Shown piece by piece: positions 25,394-34,661 of a DNA stretch of 64,000 nucleotides. Position numbers and translations under genes: made by a program. A model generated the notes under the pieces. It saw only the letters and a list, made by a program, of their open reading frames with translations. It did not search any database and was not told the DNA's origin. Source of the stretch: W0P28-013 sp963659365 (GTDB taxonomy: Bacteria > Bacteroidota > Bacteroidia > Bacteroidales > Paludibacteraceae); NCBI GenBank assembly GCA_963659365.1, contig CAVKTI010000002.1, positions 29,271 to 93,270 on the forward strand. Direction: 5' to 3'. Each line of letters opens with the position of its first letter. Within the stretch, counting starts at the first letter, position 1.

Positions 25394-26076
25394 CAAGATA
25401 GTGCGAAAGTATAAAAGTGTGAAAGTGTGAAAGTAGGGACGCACCGAGTGCGTCCGAAAGGTTAGCGTTTATCGGTTATCGTTTATAGAACATAGATTTG
25501 TAGGGGCGCGGCATGCCACGCCCGAGAAAATAAATAATAAATAATAAATAATAAATAATGAACAATGAATAATAATTTGATTTTCAGTTGTTTAATTAGA
25601 GTTTAGTAACTATTTTGCGTGCGAATATTATTCATTCTTAATTCTTAATTGAATAAAAACCCTTCCCCTGCTTACGCAGGTACTCCCCTTGAAAAGGGGA
25701 GAGGGCTGAACCAACTTGGGCGCGAACCTGTCCCCTTTGCAAGGGGACGAGAAAAACGATAGTTTTTCGGAGGGGTTAGAAACAATTTAGAATTATGAAT
25801 TTAGAATTAAGAATTGGCGGCTAGTGTTGGTTGCGTGGCTTTTCCCCTTCGGGGGAAACAGGAAAAGAGGCCACAAGAAAAATGAACAATAAATAATGAA
25901 CAATGAATAATAATTGTGGCGTTTTTAATACCGAAAACTTGAAACCTGAAACCTGAAACCCCTGACTAATGCGTTAAACTAATCAACTTATCAACTAATC
26001 AACTTTTCAACGAGCAATCAACTCATCAACGACAAATAACCAAATCATCAAATAACCAATAAAAAAAACAATAATT
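25394..26076. repeat. Largest repeat mosaic of the window, 683 bp
   Basis: No gene. Contents in order: GTAGCAAG tail, GTGTGAAAGTGTGAAAGTA, module C (25437-25455), palindrome GGGCG(C)GGCATGCC(A)CGCCC (25503-25522), AATAAATAATGAACAATG words, B inverted (25661-25701), A inverted (25730-25775, with the GAAAAAC-GATA-GTTTTTC insert), TTTAGAATTAAGAATTG, D (25840-25858), CCTGAAACCTGAAACC and CAACTTATCAACTAATCAAC. B and A stand side by side in the opposite order and strand to 7809-7917, showing that they move or copy as a block. Confidence -1.
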
Positions 26077-29000
26077 ATGAGAAAACAACTAAAACTTTGG
26101 CTGGCAGCCTTTTGGGTGCTCTGCGCTACAGGGCAGGCGTGGGCTGCGACGACAATCGTTAAATTCGATTTCTCGAATGAAGACCAAATTACCAGCCGTA
26201 CCGACTCTAAAATAGAGTGGACAGCAGGTAATTCGACTTTTACAATGAACGACAAAAACACATATCTGTCGAATCCGTTGCGCATCTATGCTGGCAAGTC
26301 TGGCTCTATTTCGGCTGGCGAAGGCCTCTATTTCAAGCAGGTTATCGTTTATGCCAACTCGAATTCTAACAACCCGACAACGGACAATCTGACTTGGACA
26401 AATGCGTCGGCGGTGGTTGATGGGAAAAAAGTTACCCTAACGCCATCGGGCGATAATGTGGCGACCATCGGATATACAGCGGTTAAACAGATTAAACTCG
26501 ATTCGATAGTCTGCACGCTTATCGACCCTTGCTCCGACCCAGCCGAAGTGTTGGTGGTTACGCCTGCAACGCTCGAAATCGAGGCAGGGCAGTCGCTCAA
26601 ACTGACGATTTCTGGCGGCAATAATGCCACTCCGACCTATACATCGTCGGACAACGATGTGCTGACGGTTTCGACCGACGGCTTGGTTACCGCTCTGAAA
26701 AAAGGCAGTGCCACCATCACTGTGGCGCAAAGCGCAAACACGGTTGGCGAAACAACCTACTGCTCGCAGTCGGTCGAAGTGCTTGTAACGGTGTTGAACG
26801 CGTCGTACACCATCACTTGGCAAACGCCCACAGGCAGCACCACCGCCAAAGTGCTGCAAGGCGAAGCCATCGGCGCAGCCTATCCAACCGCCGAAGCGAC
26901 TTCGTGCGATGCAACGAAATACCCCAATTTTGCGGGCTGGATTACCGAAAATGTGGGCAAAGCAGGCAGCATGGAGGTAACTTTTGTTACCGCGGCGACC
27001 GTTCCCACTGGCAATGTAACCTACTACGCCGCTTTTGCCGACCAACCGAAGGAGCAAGGCACGCCATTCTCTTGCGAAGGCACTCTGACCTCACTCACAA
27101 ACGCTGGCGGCTCGCATCAAAATTGTGAGTCGTATGGTGGTTCGGGCAGTTACCTTATAAAAATGGCTACCGACGGCGCATACATCACCGTGCCAGTTAC
27201 TAGCCCCGAAACGGCGACATTCAGATACAATCGCAAGGCTGGTGCAGTTACTGCTTCGGTGGAGTTGCAATATACGCTTGACAACAAGGACTTTACCTCT
27301 CTCGAAACATGGACTGTTACAGGCGCAGAAACAACCAACGCTATCACGCTTACCAATGCGAATCCATTCCCACAAGGAACGATAGGCGTGCGTTTTGTTT
27401 ATCACAAGACATCTGGCAACATTGCCGTTGGTCCAATTTCGGTTACGGCCAAGTCGGACTTCCCCTCGGCAACGGTCTTCATCACCGCTTGCTGCGACGC
27501 TTGGACAGACACGCCAACCATCACACTGGATAAAAACACGCTCGATGCCGATGCCAGCGAAACGCTGTCGGTACTAAGCGTGAGCGGCGCACCCGCTGGC
27601 TACACAGGTACAGTTTCGTATGAGTCGAGCAATCCGCTGGTAGCCACTGTCGATGCTAACTCGGGCGTAGCCACCGCCAAAAACGCTGGCACATTCCGCG
27701 TGATAGCCACATGGAGCGGCGATGCCAACTACTGCGACAACAGCGTTGAATCGGAAGAAATTACCGTAACGGGCAAAGTGTCGATTGAGTACTTCAAAAA
27801 CAGCGACGAAGCCACAGGCGATATGACGACCACCAAACACGAACTCAACGCCGAAGTTACGCTCGCTACATGCACCTTCGCACGCACAGGCTACCACTTT
27901 GTGGGCTGGGCTGAACAACCCGACGGCACCAAACTTTGGAACGACGGCGACAAGGTAACGCTCACTGCCAACAAACAGCTCTATGCCCTTTGGGAAATCA
28001 ACGCCTACACCATCTCCAAAGGCGAGGAGTTGAACGGCACATTCACGCTCGCTGCCGAAACGGTGAATCACGGCGGTAGTGTCGAAGTAATGGTAACTCC
28101 CGACACACACTATCATTTCGTAAAACTTTCGATTGAACCTGCCGACGCTGGCACAGTCGATGGGCTGACCGTGAAAAATATCACTGGCGATGTTGCTATC
28201 ACTGCCAATTTCGAGGAAGACCCGACATACACCATCACTTGGCACGCTGGCGAAACCATCACCACCACCACTGTTTATCAGGGCGAGGCGCTTGGCACAC
28301 TGCCCAACGCTGCTGCAAGTTGCGATGCGAATTTCCCAGAATTTTATGGCTGGTGCGCATCGGAATATGGCTCGTCGAGTGCGCCAAAGACCACGAGACC
28401 TGCGCTTATCGATGCGGCTCATAAACCCACCGCCAATGCCGATTACTACGCCGTTTATGCCGATGGCGTCGATGGTGGCGGCCAAAAAATGACTGCACTG
28501 CCCGTGGGCGTTCAAGTGCTGGTTGTGGCTTGCGACTCGATGGAGTTGGGCGGAATCGAGGTGGTTAATAGCAAAAGTATTGGTAAAGCCACAAAATACG
28601 ACGGCGCACCCAACGGTGTTTATCCGCTGAATGTGGTGGCTGGCAATACGCTGAGCAGTTATGCGTTCGAACACGAAGGCAAATACTTGAGTTACTCTAG
28701 TACGAGTTCAGACAACACGCTTTCTGAATCTGCAACGCTCGATGACAAATCATCGTGGAAAGTGTCGTTTAGCGATGGCAATGCCACAATTACCAATGTA
28801 GGTAAATCGTCGTACACACTGCAATACAATGCTGCCAACCCGCGTTTTGCCTGCTATTCGAGCAGTCAAAAGCCTGTTCAACTGATTCGTGCAGGCAAAC
28901 AGGTTACCAAGTGGATAACCAACTGCTGCACACCGCAACCATTCGCCGTGCGCGACACAACTGTGCTGATAGACGACAGCCCGATTAGTGTCGATTTGCT

Positions 29001-31329
29001 GGAACTGATAGATGGTGATGGCAATGGCGGCGACAAAGAATTCAGTTTGGCCGAAGATTACACAGATGCTAAAATGGTTTCTACTGCTCTTTCTGTCGAT
29101 AAAGAGGGCAAATACACGGTGATTGTGTCGCAAAAAGCCACAGATGCCAACATTTGCGACAACGAATACGAAATTGTCGTTACCGTTGAGCCGAAAATCA
29201 GCACCATCACATTCGACAAAAACGCTGCCGATGCTCTTGGCGAGATGACACCATTGACGGCCGAAACGCTTACAAAACAGCAACTTGCTGGTAATATCTT
29301 TACTTTAGATGCTCACCACTTTGTGGCGTGGAACACCGCTGCCGATGGCACTGGCACATCTTATGCCGACGGCGCAGAGATAGAGATGCACACCATGACG
29401 CTCTATGCGCAGTGGGCACTCAATACCTACACCGTAACGCTTGCCCAAACGGGCGAAGGTACTGTAACGCTTCCTACCGAAGTGCAGCACGGTGGCAAGT
29501 TCCAAGTTGTGGCTGAACCTGCCACAGGCTATATTCTCAAAGAGATTGCTGTTACACCGCTCGGCTATGCCTCGCTGGAAGGCGATTCGGTCAAGAATGT
29601 TACGGCCAACATCACCGTTACAGTGCTGTTCGAGGAGTTGCCGAAGTACACCGTTACCTACCGTGATGCCGACAATGCGGCGATTTTTACCGAAACCATT
29701 TACGCCGGGTCGTTTGCCAATCCCGATTTGTCGCAGTTTGGTTGCGCGCGTATGCCACTCGAGGGCTTTGCTGCTACTCAGGTTGCCGACAACTCCGAAG
29801 CGTTCGACGCCGTCGATGTAACGAAAGCGGTTATCAGCCGCGACACCACTTTCTGGGCGGTTTATGGCCTCTACAAAGGCGATGCGCGCCGCTTCGACCC
29901 AGCCAAAACCCTTTCGGGCAACTTCAAAATCGCTGCCGAAGTGGACGGCGTGAAGAAATTTGCCAAAGGCGCATTGGAGAGCGGAAAATATGCCTCGACC
30001 GACAACGCCGACGAAGCCAATAGTTATGCCTTCACACAGGTAAACGCTGGCGTTTACACTATTCAACGAGGCGGTAAATATGTGAACTACAAGAGCAAAA
30101 CCGATTTCCAAGAAACGACTACCTCGAGCACTTGGACAATTTCGCAAGGCACGAAAGGTTCGTGGCGCGTAACAGTTACCGAAACGCCAGCGCGTGCTTG
30201 GATTTTCAGCACGGCTAACGATGCCAATAAATTTGGCGCATACGATGCAAAAAATGTTACCGCTGATGGTAAATACTACGACATCGAAATTGTTCCGTCC
30301 GTTGCGCCGCGCTACTCTTCGACGCTCGACTGCACCACCATCGATGTGGAGGGCGTAACGCTGTCGGAGCGCGACACCATTGCCGTGGGCGATAAGAAGA
30401 CGCTTGTGGCTACCGTGCTGCCCGAAAATGCTACCGACAGATCGGTTGTGTGGCGCTCGGACAACGAGGCCGTTGCCACAGTCGATGCGGCTACTGGCGA
30501 GGTTACTGGCATTTCGCGCGGTCGGGCAACGATTTTCGTTACCACCAACGACGAAAATTATTCGGATTCGTGCAAACTGTATGTGCGCCAGCCTGTCGAA
30601 GAGATTTCGCTTGACCAAGTGTCGATTTCGCTGAAAGAGTGCGACGACAATGGCGTGAAACTCACGGCGACTGTTTTGCCAGAAGATGCTGACAATCAGA
30701 AGGTTGTTTGGACTTCGAGCAACAAAGAAGTCGCCCTTGTGAGCAACGAAGGCGTGGTATTTGGCCTCACGCCCGGCACAGCCATCATCACCGCAACTAC
30801 CGTTGAGGGCGGCTTCACAGCCGAATGCGCCGTTACCGTAACCGAATGCGTGAAAGCCACAGGCCTGACACTCGACACGGATGCGCTTGAATTTAGCACT
30901 TGCGAAAACAAAACCTATCTGCTGACAGCCATTGTGCTGCCCGAAGACGCTGAAAATAAGGCAGTTACTTGGTCGTCGAGCGATACGCACGTGGTTACTG
31001 TGGCCGATGGTTTGGTAACACCAGTAGCCGCTGGTACAGCCACAATCACCGTTGCCACCACCGATGGTTCCGACCTGAAAGCCGAATGCGCTGTAACCGT
31101 TATCGAATGCCCCGACGCACTCGACAATGTAACGACGCTCGACGGGCTGTTTGTGCGCGATGGCCGCATTGTGATAGAGCAGGAGCGCGCCGCCGATGTG
31201 CGCATCTACAACGCAGTGGGTCAAACCGTGGCGGCACAAGACGCTGTGATGACTTTCGAACTGACTGTGCCACAGGGCGTTTACCTCGTCGTTGTGGGCG
31301 ACAAGTCGCAGAAAGTGGTTGTAAAATGA
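26077..31329 (+). CDS. Giant T9SS-exported multidomain surface protein
   Basis: The protein has 1750 residues. The signal peptide (MRKQLKLWLAAFWVLCATGQAWA) is followed by a discoidin/carbohydrate-binding-like region and BIG2-like domains (PTYTSSDNDVLTVSTDGLVT near 185). Repeated InlB-B-type units follow (GYHFVGWAEQPDGTKLWNDG, DAHHFVAWNTAADGTGTSYA, HGGSVEVMVTPDTHYHFV, HGGKFQVVAEPATGYILKEI). Three C-terminal BIG2 domains (VVWRSDNEAVATVDAATGE, VVWTSSNKEVALVSNEGVV, VTWSSSDTHVVTVADGLVTP) precede the T9SS sorting domain that ends GVYLVVVGDKSQKVVVK. Paired Cys (ITACCDAWTDTP, ITNCCTPQPFAV) recur between units. Its size and domain types suggest an adhesin or fibrous surface layer component; no enzyme motif is visible. 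A clean terminator follows. Confidence -1.
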   Translation: MRKQLKLWLAAFWVLCATGQAWAATTIVKFDFSNEDQITSRTDSKIEWTAGNSTFTMNDKNTYLSNPLRIYAGKSGSISAGEGLYFKQVIVYANSNSNNPTTDNLTWTNASAVVDGKKVTLTPSGDNVATIGYTAVKQIKLDSIVCTLIDPCSDPAEVLVVTPATLEIEAGQSLKLTISGGNNATPTYTSSDNDVLTVSTDGLVTALKKGSATITVAQSANTVGETTYCSQSVEVLVTVLNASYTITWQTPTGSTTAKVLQGEAIGAAYPTAEATSCDATKYPNFAGWITENVGKAGSMEVTFVTAATVPTGNVTYYAAFADQPKEQGTPFSCEGTLTSLTNAGGSHQNCESYGGSGSYLIKMATDGAYITVPVTSPETATFRYNRKAGAVTASVELQYTLDNKDFTSLETWTVTGAETTNAITLTNANPFPQGTIGVRFVYHKTSGNIAVGPISVTAKSDFPSATVFITACCDAWTDTPTITLDKNTLDADASETLSVLSVSGAPAGYTGTVSYESSNPLVATVDANSGVATAKNAGTFRVIATWSGDANYCDNSVESEEITVTGKVSIEYFKNSDEATGDMTTTKHELNAEVTLATCTFARTGYHFVGWAEQPDGTKLWNDGDKVTLTANKQLYALWEINAYTISKGEELNGTFTLAAETVNHGGSVEVMVTPDTHYHFVKLSIEPADAGTVDGLTVKNITGDVAITANFEEDPTYTITWHAGETITTTTVYQGEALGTLPNAAASCDANFPEFYGWCASEYGSSSAPKTTRPALIDAAHKPTANADYYAVYADGVDGGGQKMTALPVGVQVLVVACDSMELGGIEVVNSKSIGKATKYDGAPNGVYPLNVVAGNTLSSYAFEHEGKYLSYSSTSSDNTLSESATLDDKSSWKVSFSDGNATITNVGKSSYTLQYNAANPRFACYSSSQKPVQLIRAGKQVTKWITNCCTPQPFAVRDTTVLIDDSPISVDLLELIDGDGNGGDKEFSLAEDYTDAKMVSTALSVDKEGKYTVIVSQKATDANICDNEYEIVVTVEPKISTITFDKNAADALGEMTPLTAETLTKQQLAGNIFTLDAHHFVAWNTAADGTGTSYADGAEIEMHTMTLYAQWALNTYTVTLAQTGEGTVTLPTEVQHGGKFQVVAEPATGYILKEIAVTPLGYASLEGDSVKNVTANITVTVLFEELPKYTVTYRDADNAAIFTETIYAGSFANPDLSQFGCARMPLEGFAATQVADNSEAFDAVDVTKAVISRDTTFWAVYGLYKGDARRFDPAKTLSGNFKIAAEVDGVKKFAKGALESGKYASTDNADEANSYAFTQVNAGVYTIQRGGKYVNYKSKTDFQETTTSSTWTISQGTKGSWRVTVTETPARAWIFSTANDANKFGAYDAKNVTADGKYYDIEIVPSVAPRYSSTLDCTTIDVEGVTLSERDTIAVGDKKTLVATVLPENATDRSVVWRSDNEAVATVDAATGEVTGISRGRATIFVTTNDENYSDSCKLYVRQPVEEISLDQVSISLKECDDNGVKLTATVLPEDADNQKVVWTSSNKEVALVSNEGVVFGLTPGTAIITATTVEGGFTAECAVTVTECVKATGLTLDTDALEFSTCENKTYLLTAIVLPEDAENKAVTWSSSDTHVVTVADGLVTPVAAGTATITVATTDGSDLKAECAVTVIECPDALDNVTTLDGLFVRDGRIVIEQERAADVRIYNAVGQTVAAQDAVMTFELTVPQGVYLVVVGDKSQKVVVK

Positions 31330-31351
31330 TTTTGTAAAACAGAAAAAACTG

Positions 31352-31386
31352 GCGGAGACGCGGCACTGCTGCGTCTTCGCTTTTTT
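31352..31386 (+). terminator. Rho-independent terminator after the giant gene
   Basis: GCGGAGACGC (31352-31361) pairs with GCGTCTTCGC (31371-31380) over a 9-nt loop, followed by TTTTTT. It ends only 9 bp before the rlmN start codon. Confidence -1.
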
Positions 31387-31394
31387 CCAAAAAA

Positions 31395-32414
31395 ATGTCA
31401 GAAAAGAGAAGTTTGATCGGCTGCAATCTGTCCGAAATGCAGACCATCGCCGCCGAATTGGGCATGCCGCGATTCGCCGCCAAGCAGTTGCTGCATTGGC
31501 TCTACACCAAGCGCGCCACCGCCATCGAGGCGATGACCGACATCTCGGCGAAAAATCGCGCTTTGTTGGCCGAAAAGTACGAAATCGGGCTGCAAAGTCC
31601 GCTGCACGAGGTCGTTTCGACCGACGGCACGAAAAAATATCTGTTCCAAACGCAGCACGGCTTGGTCGAAACGGTTTACATTCCCGACGACGACCGCGCC
31701 ACGCTCTGTGTGTCGTGTCAAGTGGGCTGCAAAATGAACTGCGCCTTCTGCATGACGGGTAAACAGGGTTGGAGCGGCAATCTGTCGGCGGCCGAGATAA
31801 TGAACCAGATTCTCGCCGTGCCCGACAGTGCGCAACTGACCAACATTGTCTTCATGGGCATGGGCGAGCCGTTCGACAATACGAACGAAATTCTGAAAGC
31901 GCTCGAAATTCTCACTGCGCCGTGGGGACTGGCGTGGAGTCCGCGCCGCATCACGGTTTCTACTGTCGGTCTGCTGCCCGGTTTGCGGCAGTTTTTGGCG
32001 CAGAGCGAAGCGCATTTGGCGGTCAGTCTGCACAATCCTTTTGCCGACGGTCGCTTGCAGATGATGCCCGCCGAAAAGGCGTTCCCGATAGAAACGGTGG
32101 TAGCCGAACTCAAACGGCACGACTTTGCGCACCAACGCCGCCTCTCGTTCGAGTACATCGTGTTCGAGGGCGTGAACGACACACCGCGCCACGCACGCCA
32201 ACTGGTGCGCCTGCTCGACGGACTGCCGTGCCGCATCAATCTGATTCGTTTTCATCGCATTCCGGGCGTGGAATGGCACAGCCCATCGGAGGAACGCATG
32301 GTGTGGCTGCGCGACTATTTGACCGAAAATGGGCTGATTTGCACCATTCGCCGCTCGCGTGGCGAGGACATCGCCGCCGCCTGTGGCCTGCTATCGACCA
32401 ACGAAAAACACTGA
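31395..32414 (+). CDS. rlmN: Dual-specificity 23S rRNA/tRNA adenine-C2 methyltransferase RlmN
   Basis: RlmN is a radical-SAM enzyme that methylates A2503 of 23S rRNA and A37 of some tRNAs. The 339-residue protein has the family N-terminal domain (FAAKQLLHWLYTKRATAIEA), the cluster-binding CKMNCAFC (CxxxCxxC), MGMGEPFDN and the SLHNPFADGR region. A C-terminal Cys lies in LICTIRRSRGEDIAAACGLL. A Cys just before the cluster (SCQVGCKMNC) is also present. There is no room for a normal leader after the preceding terminator, so it is either leaderless or transcribed from within the upstream gene. Identification secure. Confidence -1.
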   Translation: MSEKRSLIGCNLSEMQTIAAELGMPRFAAKQLLHWLYTKRATAIEAMTDISAKNRALLAEKYEIGLQSPLHEVVSTDGTKKYLFQTQHGLVETVYIPDDDRATLCVSCQVGCKMNCAFCMTGKQGWSGNLSAAEIMNQILAVPDSAQLTNIVFMGMGEPFDNTNEILKALEILTAPWGLAWSPRRITVSTVGLLPGLRQFLAQSEAHLAVSLHNPFADGRLQMMPAEKAFPIETVVAELKRHDFAHQRRLSFEYIVFEGVNDTPRHARQLVRLLDGLPCRINLIRFHRIPGVEWHSPSEERMVWLRDYLTENGLICTIRRSRGEDIAAACGLLSTNEKH

Positions 32415-32448
32415 CAATCAACGCATTACAAACTCCACCCACAACCTA

Positions 32449-32479
32449 TTGCACCAAAACAATAAAATCGCTAACTTTG
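32449..32479 (+). promoter_or_regulatory. Promoter with a long repeat-filled leader
   Basis: TTG (32449-32451), 20 bp, then TAACTTTG (32472-32479), an exact consensus match. The next start codon is at 32802, so the leader would be about 315 nt and consist of intergenic repeat modules. Confidence -1.
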
Positions 32480-32801
32480 CTTTTTGTTAGTAGCAAGTAG
32501 CAAGAAGCAAGTCGCAAGAAAAGTGAGTAGTTAGTAGTGAGAAGTTAGCAGTTAGCAGTGTTCTTGAGTTAGGAGTTAGGAGTGAGGAGTGATGCGGCAA
32601 AGCCGCAATTTCAAATTTCAAATTTCAAATTGTCGGTAGCCGAAACTCCTGAATCTTCAAATTTTCAAATTTTCAAATAAAAAACCAGAAACATAGAAAC
32701 TTAGAAACAAAAATTGCGGTAGCAATTTTGAAAAACTAGAAACTAGAAACTAGAAATTAGAAATAAGAAATAAGTTCGCTTCAACAAATAACCTAACTGC
32801 C
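32480..32801 (+). repeat. Repeat mosaic forming the leader of the gldA-like gene
   Basis: GTTAGTAGCAAGTAGCAAG opens it. AGTTAGCAGTTAGCAGTG words, K (TGCGGC-AAA-GCCGCA, 32593-32607), J near 32631, TTTCAAATTTCAAATTTC and E with loop GGTA (32710-32729) follow. If transcribed from 32449 it would fold into several hairpins before the start codon. Confidence -1.
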
Positions 32802-33500
32802 TTGTCGTTACACATTGAACATATCAGCAAACGCTACGGCGTGAAATTGGCGCTCGACGATGTGTCGCTTCATCTCGATGCGGGCGAAATTGTCGGCTTT
32901 TTGGGACCGAATGGCGCAGGCAAATCGACGCTGATGAAAATCTGCACAGGCGTTGTTTGTCCCGATGCTGGCACGGTGAGCGTGTGCGGTCTGCCGATGA
33001 ACGCAGAGAATTTGGCGGCGAAACGACTGATTGGCTACCTGCCCGAACACAATCCGCTCTATTTGGAAATGTACGTGCGCGAATACCTTATGTTTGTTTC
33101 TAGGTTCTATGCCATTCGCAACCGCAAAGCGCGCATCGACGAGTTGATTGAGCGCATGGGACTCGCCACAGAGTGCGGCAAACGCATCGGGCAGTTGTCG
33201 AAAGGCTACCGCCAGCGCGTGGGCTTGGCGCAGGCCTTGATTCACGACCCACAAGTGCTGCTGCTCGACGAGCCGACCACGGGGCTCGACCCCAACCAAC
33301 TGCTCGAAATCAGAGCGTTGATTGCCGAAATCGGCAAAGAAAAAACGGTGCTTTTCTCCACGCACATCATGCAGGAGGTGCAGGCGTTGTGCCGTCGCAT
33401 GGTGGTGGTAAATTGCGGCAAAATAGTGGCCGATGGCGATTTGACCGAAATTGTTGGCGGCGAAACGCTCGAAGAGGCTTTTCACAGATTGACGAAATAA
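32802..33500 (+). CDS. GldA-like ABC transporter ATP-binding protein
   Basis: The protein has 232 residues: Walker A GFLGPNGAGKSTLMKI, signature LSKGYRQR, Walker B VLLLDEPTTGLDPNQ and switch H in STHIMQEV. The stretch IGYLPEHNPLYLEMYVREYL is characteristic of GldA-type ATPases of Bacteroidota. GldA in gliding bacteria is part of an ABC transporter linked to motility, but close relatives are common in non-gliding Bacteroidales and no GldF/GldG permease is in this window, so a motility role is not claimed. The start is TTG (MSLHIEHISKRYG); no ATG is available. ruvB follows after 7 bp, so the two are probably co-transcribed. Confidence -1.
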   Translation: MSLHIEHISKRYGVKLALDDVSLHLDAGEIVGFLGPNGAGKSTLMKICTGVVCPDAGTVSVCGLPMNAENLAAKRLIGYLPEHNPLYLEMYVREYLMFVSRFYAIRNRKARIDELIERMGLATECGKRIGQLSKGYRQRVGLAQALIHDPQVLLLDEPTTGLDPNQLLEIRALIAEIGKEKTVLFSTHIMQEVQALCRRMVVVNCGKIVADGDLTEIVGGETLEEAFHRLTK

Positions 33501-33507
33501 TTACAAC

Positions 33508-34527
33508 ATGGCCGAAGAATTTGACATACATCATCAGCAAACGCTTGGCGACAGCGATTTCGATCGCGCTTTGCGGCCGTTGGCTTTTTCCGATTTTCGC
33601 GGACAGGCGCAGGTGGTCAAAAACCTGTCGATTTTTGTGCAGGCCGCCCGCCAACGCCACGAAAGCCTCGACCATGTGCTGCTCTATGGGCCGCCGGGGC
33701 TGGGCAAAACCACGCTCTCGAACATCATTGCCAACGAACTGGGCGTGGGCTTCAAAGTTACATCGGGGCCAGTGCTCGACAAACCGGGCGATTTGGCGGG
33801 GCTGCTCACCAGTTTGGAGCGCAACGATGTGCTTTTTATCGACGAAATTCACCGCCTCAGCCCGATAGTGGAGGAGTATCTCTATTCGGCGATGGAGGAT
33901 TTTCGCATCGACATTATGATTGACAAAGGGCCAAGCGCACGCTCGGTTCAGATTGATTTAGAGCCATTTACGCTGATTGGTGCCACCACACGCAGCGGCT
34001 TGCTGACGAGTCCGTTGCGGGCGCGATTCGGCATAAATTGCCACTTTGAGTACTACGACGAGGCGGTTCTGCACGACATTATCCGCCGCTCGGCCGCCAT
34101 TCTCGATGTGCCAATCGACAACGATGCCGCCGACGAAATCGCTTCACGCAGTCGAGGCACGCCGCGTATTGCCAACGCCTTGTTGCGCCGTGTGAGAGAT
34201 TTTGCGCAAGTGCAGGGCAGTGGTCGCATCGACATGAAGATAGCGCGCATCGCCCTCGAAGCCCTAAACATCGACAAATACGGTTTGGACGAAATCGACA
34301 ACAAAATTTTGCTCACCATCATCGACAAATTCAGCGGCGGTCCAGTGGGACTTGGCACCATCGCCACGGCTCTGGGCGAGGACGCTGGCACCATCGAAGA
34401 GGTGTACGAACCATTTTTGATAAAAGAGGGTTTTATCAACCGCACGCCACGCGGTCGCGAAGTTACCGCACTGGCCTACAAGCATTTAGGACGAATAAAA
34501 CCGAGCGAACAAGCAACCCTTTTTTGA
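33508..34527 (+). CDS. ruvB: Holliday junction branch-migration helicase RuvB
   Basis: RuvB is the hexameric AAA+ motor that, with RuvA, drives branch migration of Holliday junctions during recombination repair. The 339-residue protein shows Walker A GPPGLGKTTLSNI near residue 60, Walker B LFIDEIHRL, sensor TLIGATTRSGLLTSPLRARF, arginine finger region RSRGTPRIANALLRRVRDFA and the C-terminal winged helix (FLIKEGFINRTPRGREVTAL). Length and all motifs match the family. The stop codon lies inside a 30-bp palindrome (34520-34549). Confidence -1.
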   Translation: MAEEFDIHHQQTLGDSDFDRALRPLAFSDFRGQAQVVKNLSIFVQAARQRHESLDHVLLYGPPGLGKTTLSNIIANELGVGFKVTSGPVLDKPGDLAGLLTSLERNDVLFIDEIHRLSPIVEEYLYSAMEDFRIDIMIDKGPSARSVQIDLEPFTLIGATTRSGLLTSPLRARFGINCHFEYYDEAVLHDIIRRSAAILDVPIDNDAADEIASRSRGTPRIANALLRRVRDFAQVQGSGRIDMKIARIALEALNIDKYGLDEIDNKILLTIIDKFSGGPVGLGTIATALGEDAGTIEEVYEPFLIKEGFINRTPRGREVTALAYKHLGRIKPSEQATLF

Positions 34528-34549
34528 ATTGTCATGACAATTCAAAAAA
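34520..34549. terminator. Perfect 30-bp palindrome over the ruvB stop
   Basis: TTTTTT-GAATTGTCATGACAATTC-AAAAAA reads the same on both strands. As RNA it would form a 13-bp stem with a 4-nt CATG loop; it lacks a plus-strand U-tract. It could also be a site for a dimeric DNA-binding protein. Confidence -1.
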
Positions 34550-34661
34550 TAAATAATGAATAATTAAAAATGAATAATTAAGAAGAATTTACAAATTTAC
34601 GAATTTACAAACTTTACGAACTTTATACACTTTTAACTTTATACACTTTCACACTAATCCA
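34550..34661. repeat. Short AT-rich repeat stretch
   Basis: AATAATGAATAATTAAAAATG, TTTACAAATTTACGAATTTAC and CTTTATACACTTTTAACTTT words lead into the flippase start; no promoter consensus was found. Confidence -1.

Noticed and set aside
25394..26076. A hidden small gene or tRNA in the largest gap
   Set aside because: All of it is accounted for by named repeat modules; no tRNA-like T-loop or coding pattern was found.
32802..33500. Gliding-motility role for the GldA-like ATPase
   Set aside because: No GldF/GldG or other motility gene is in the window, and such ATPases are common in non-gliding Bacteroidales.
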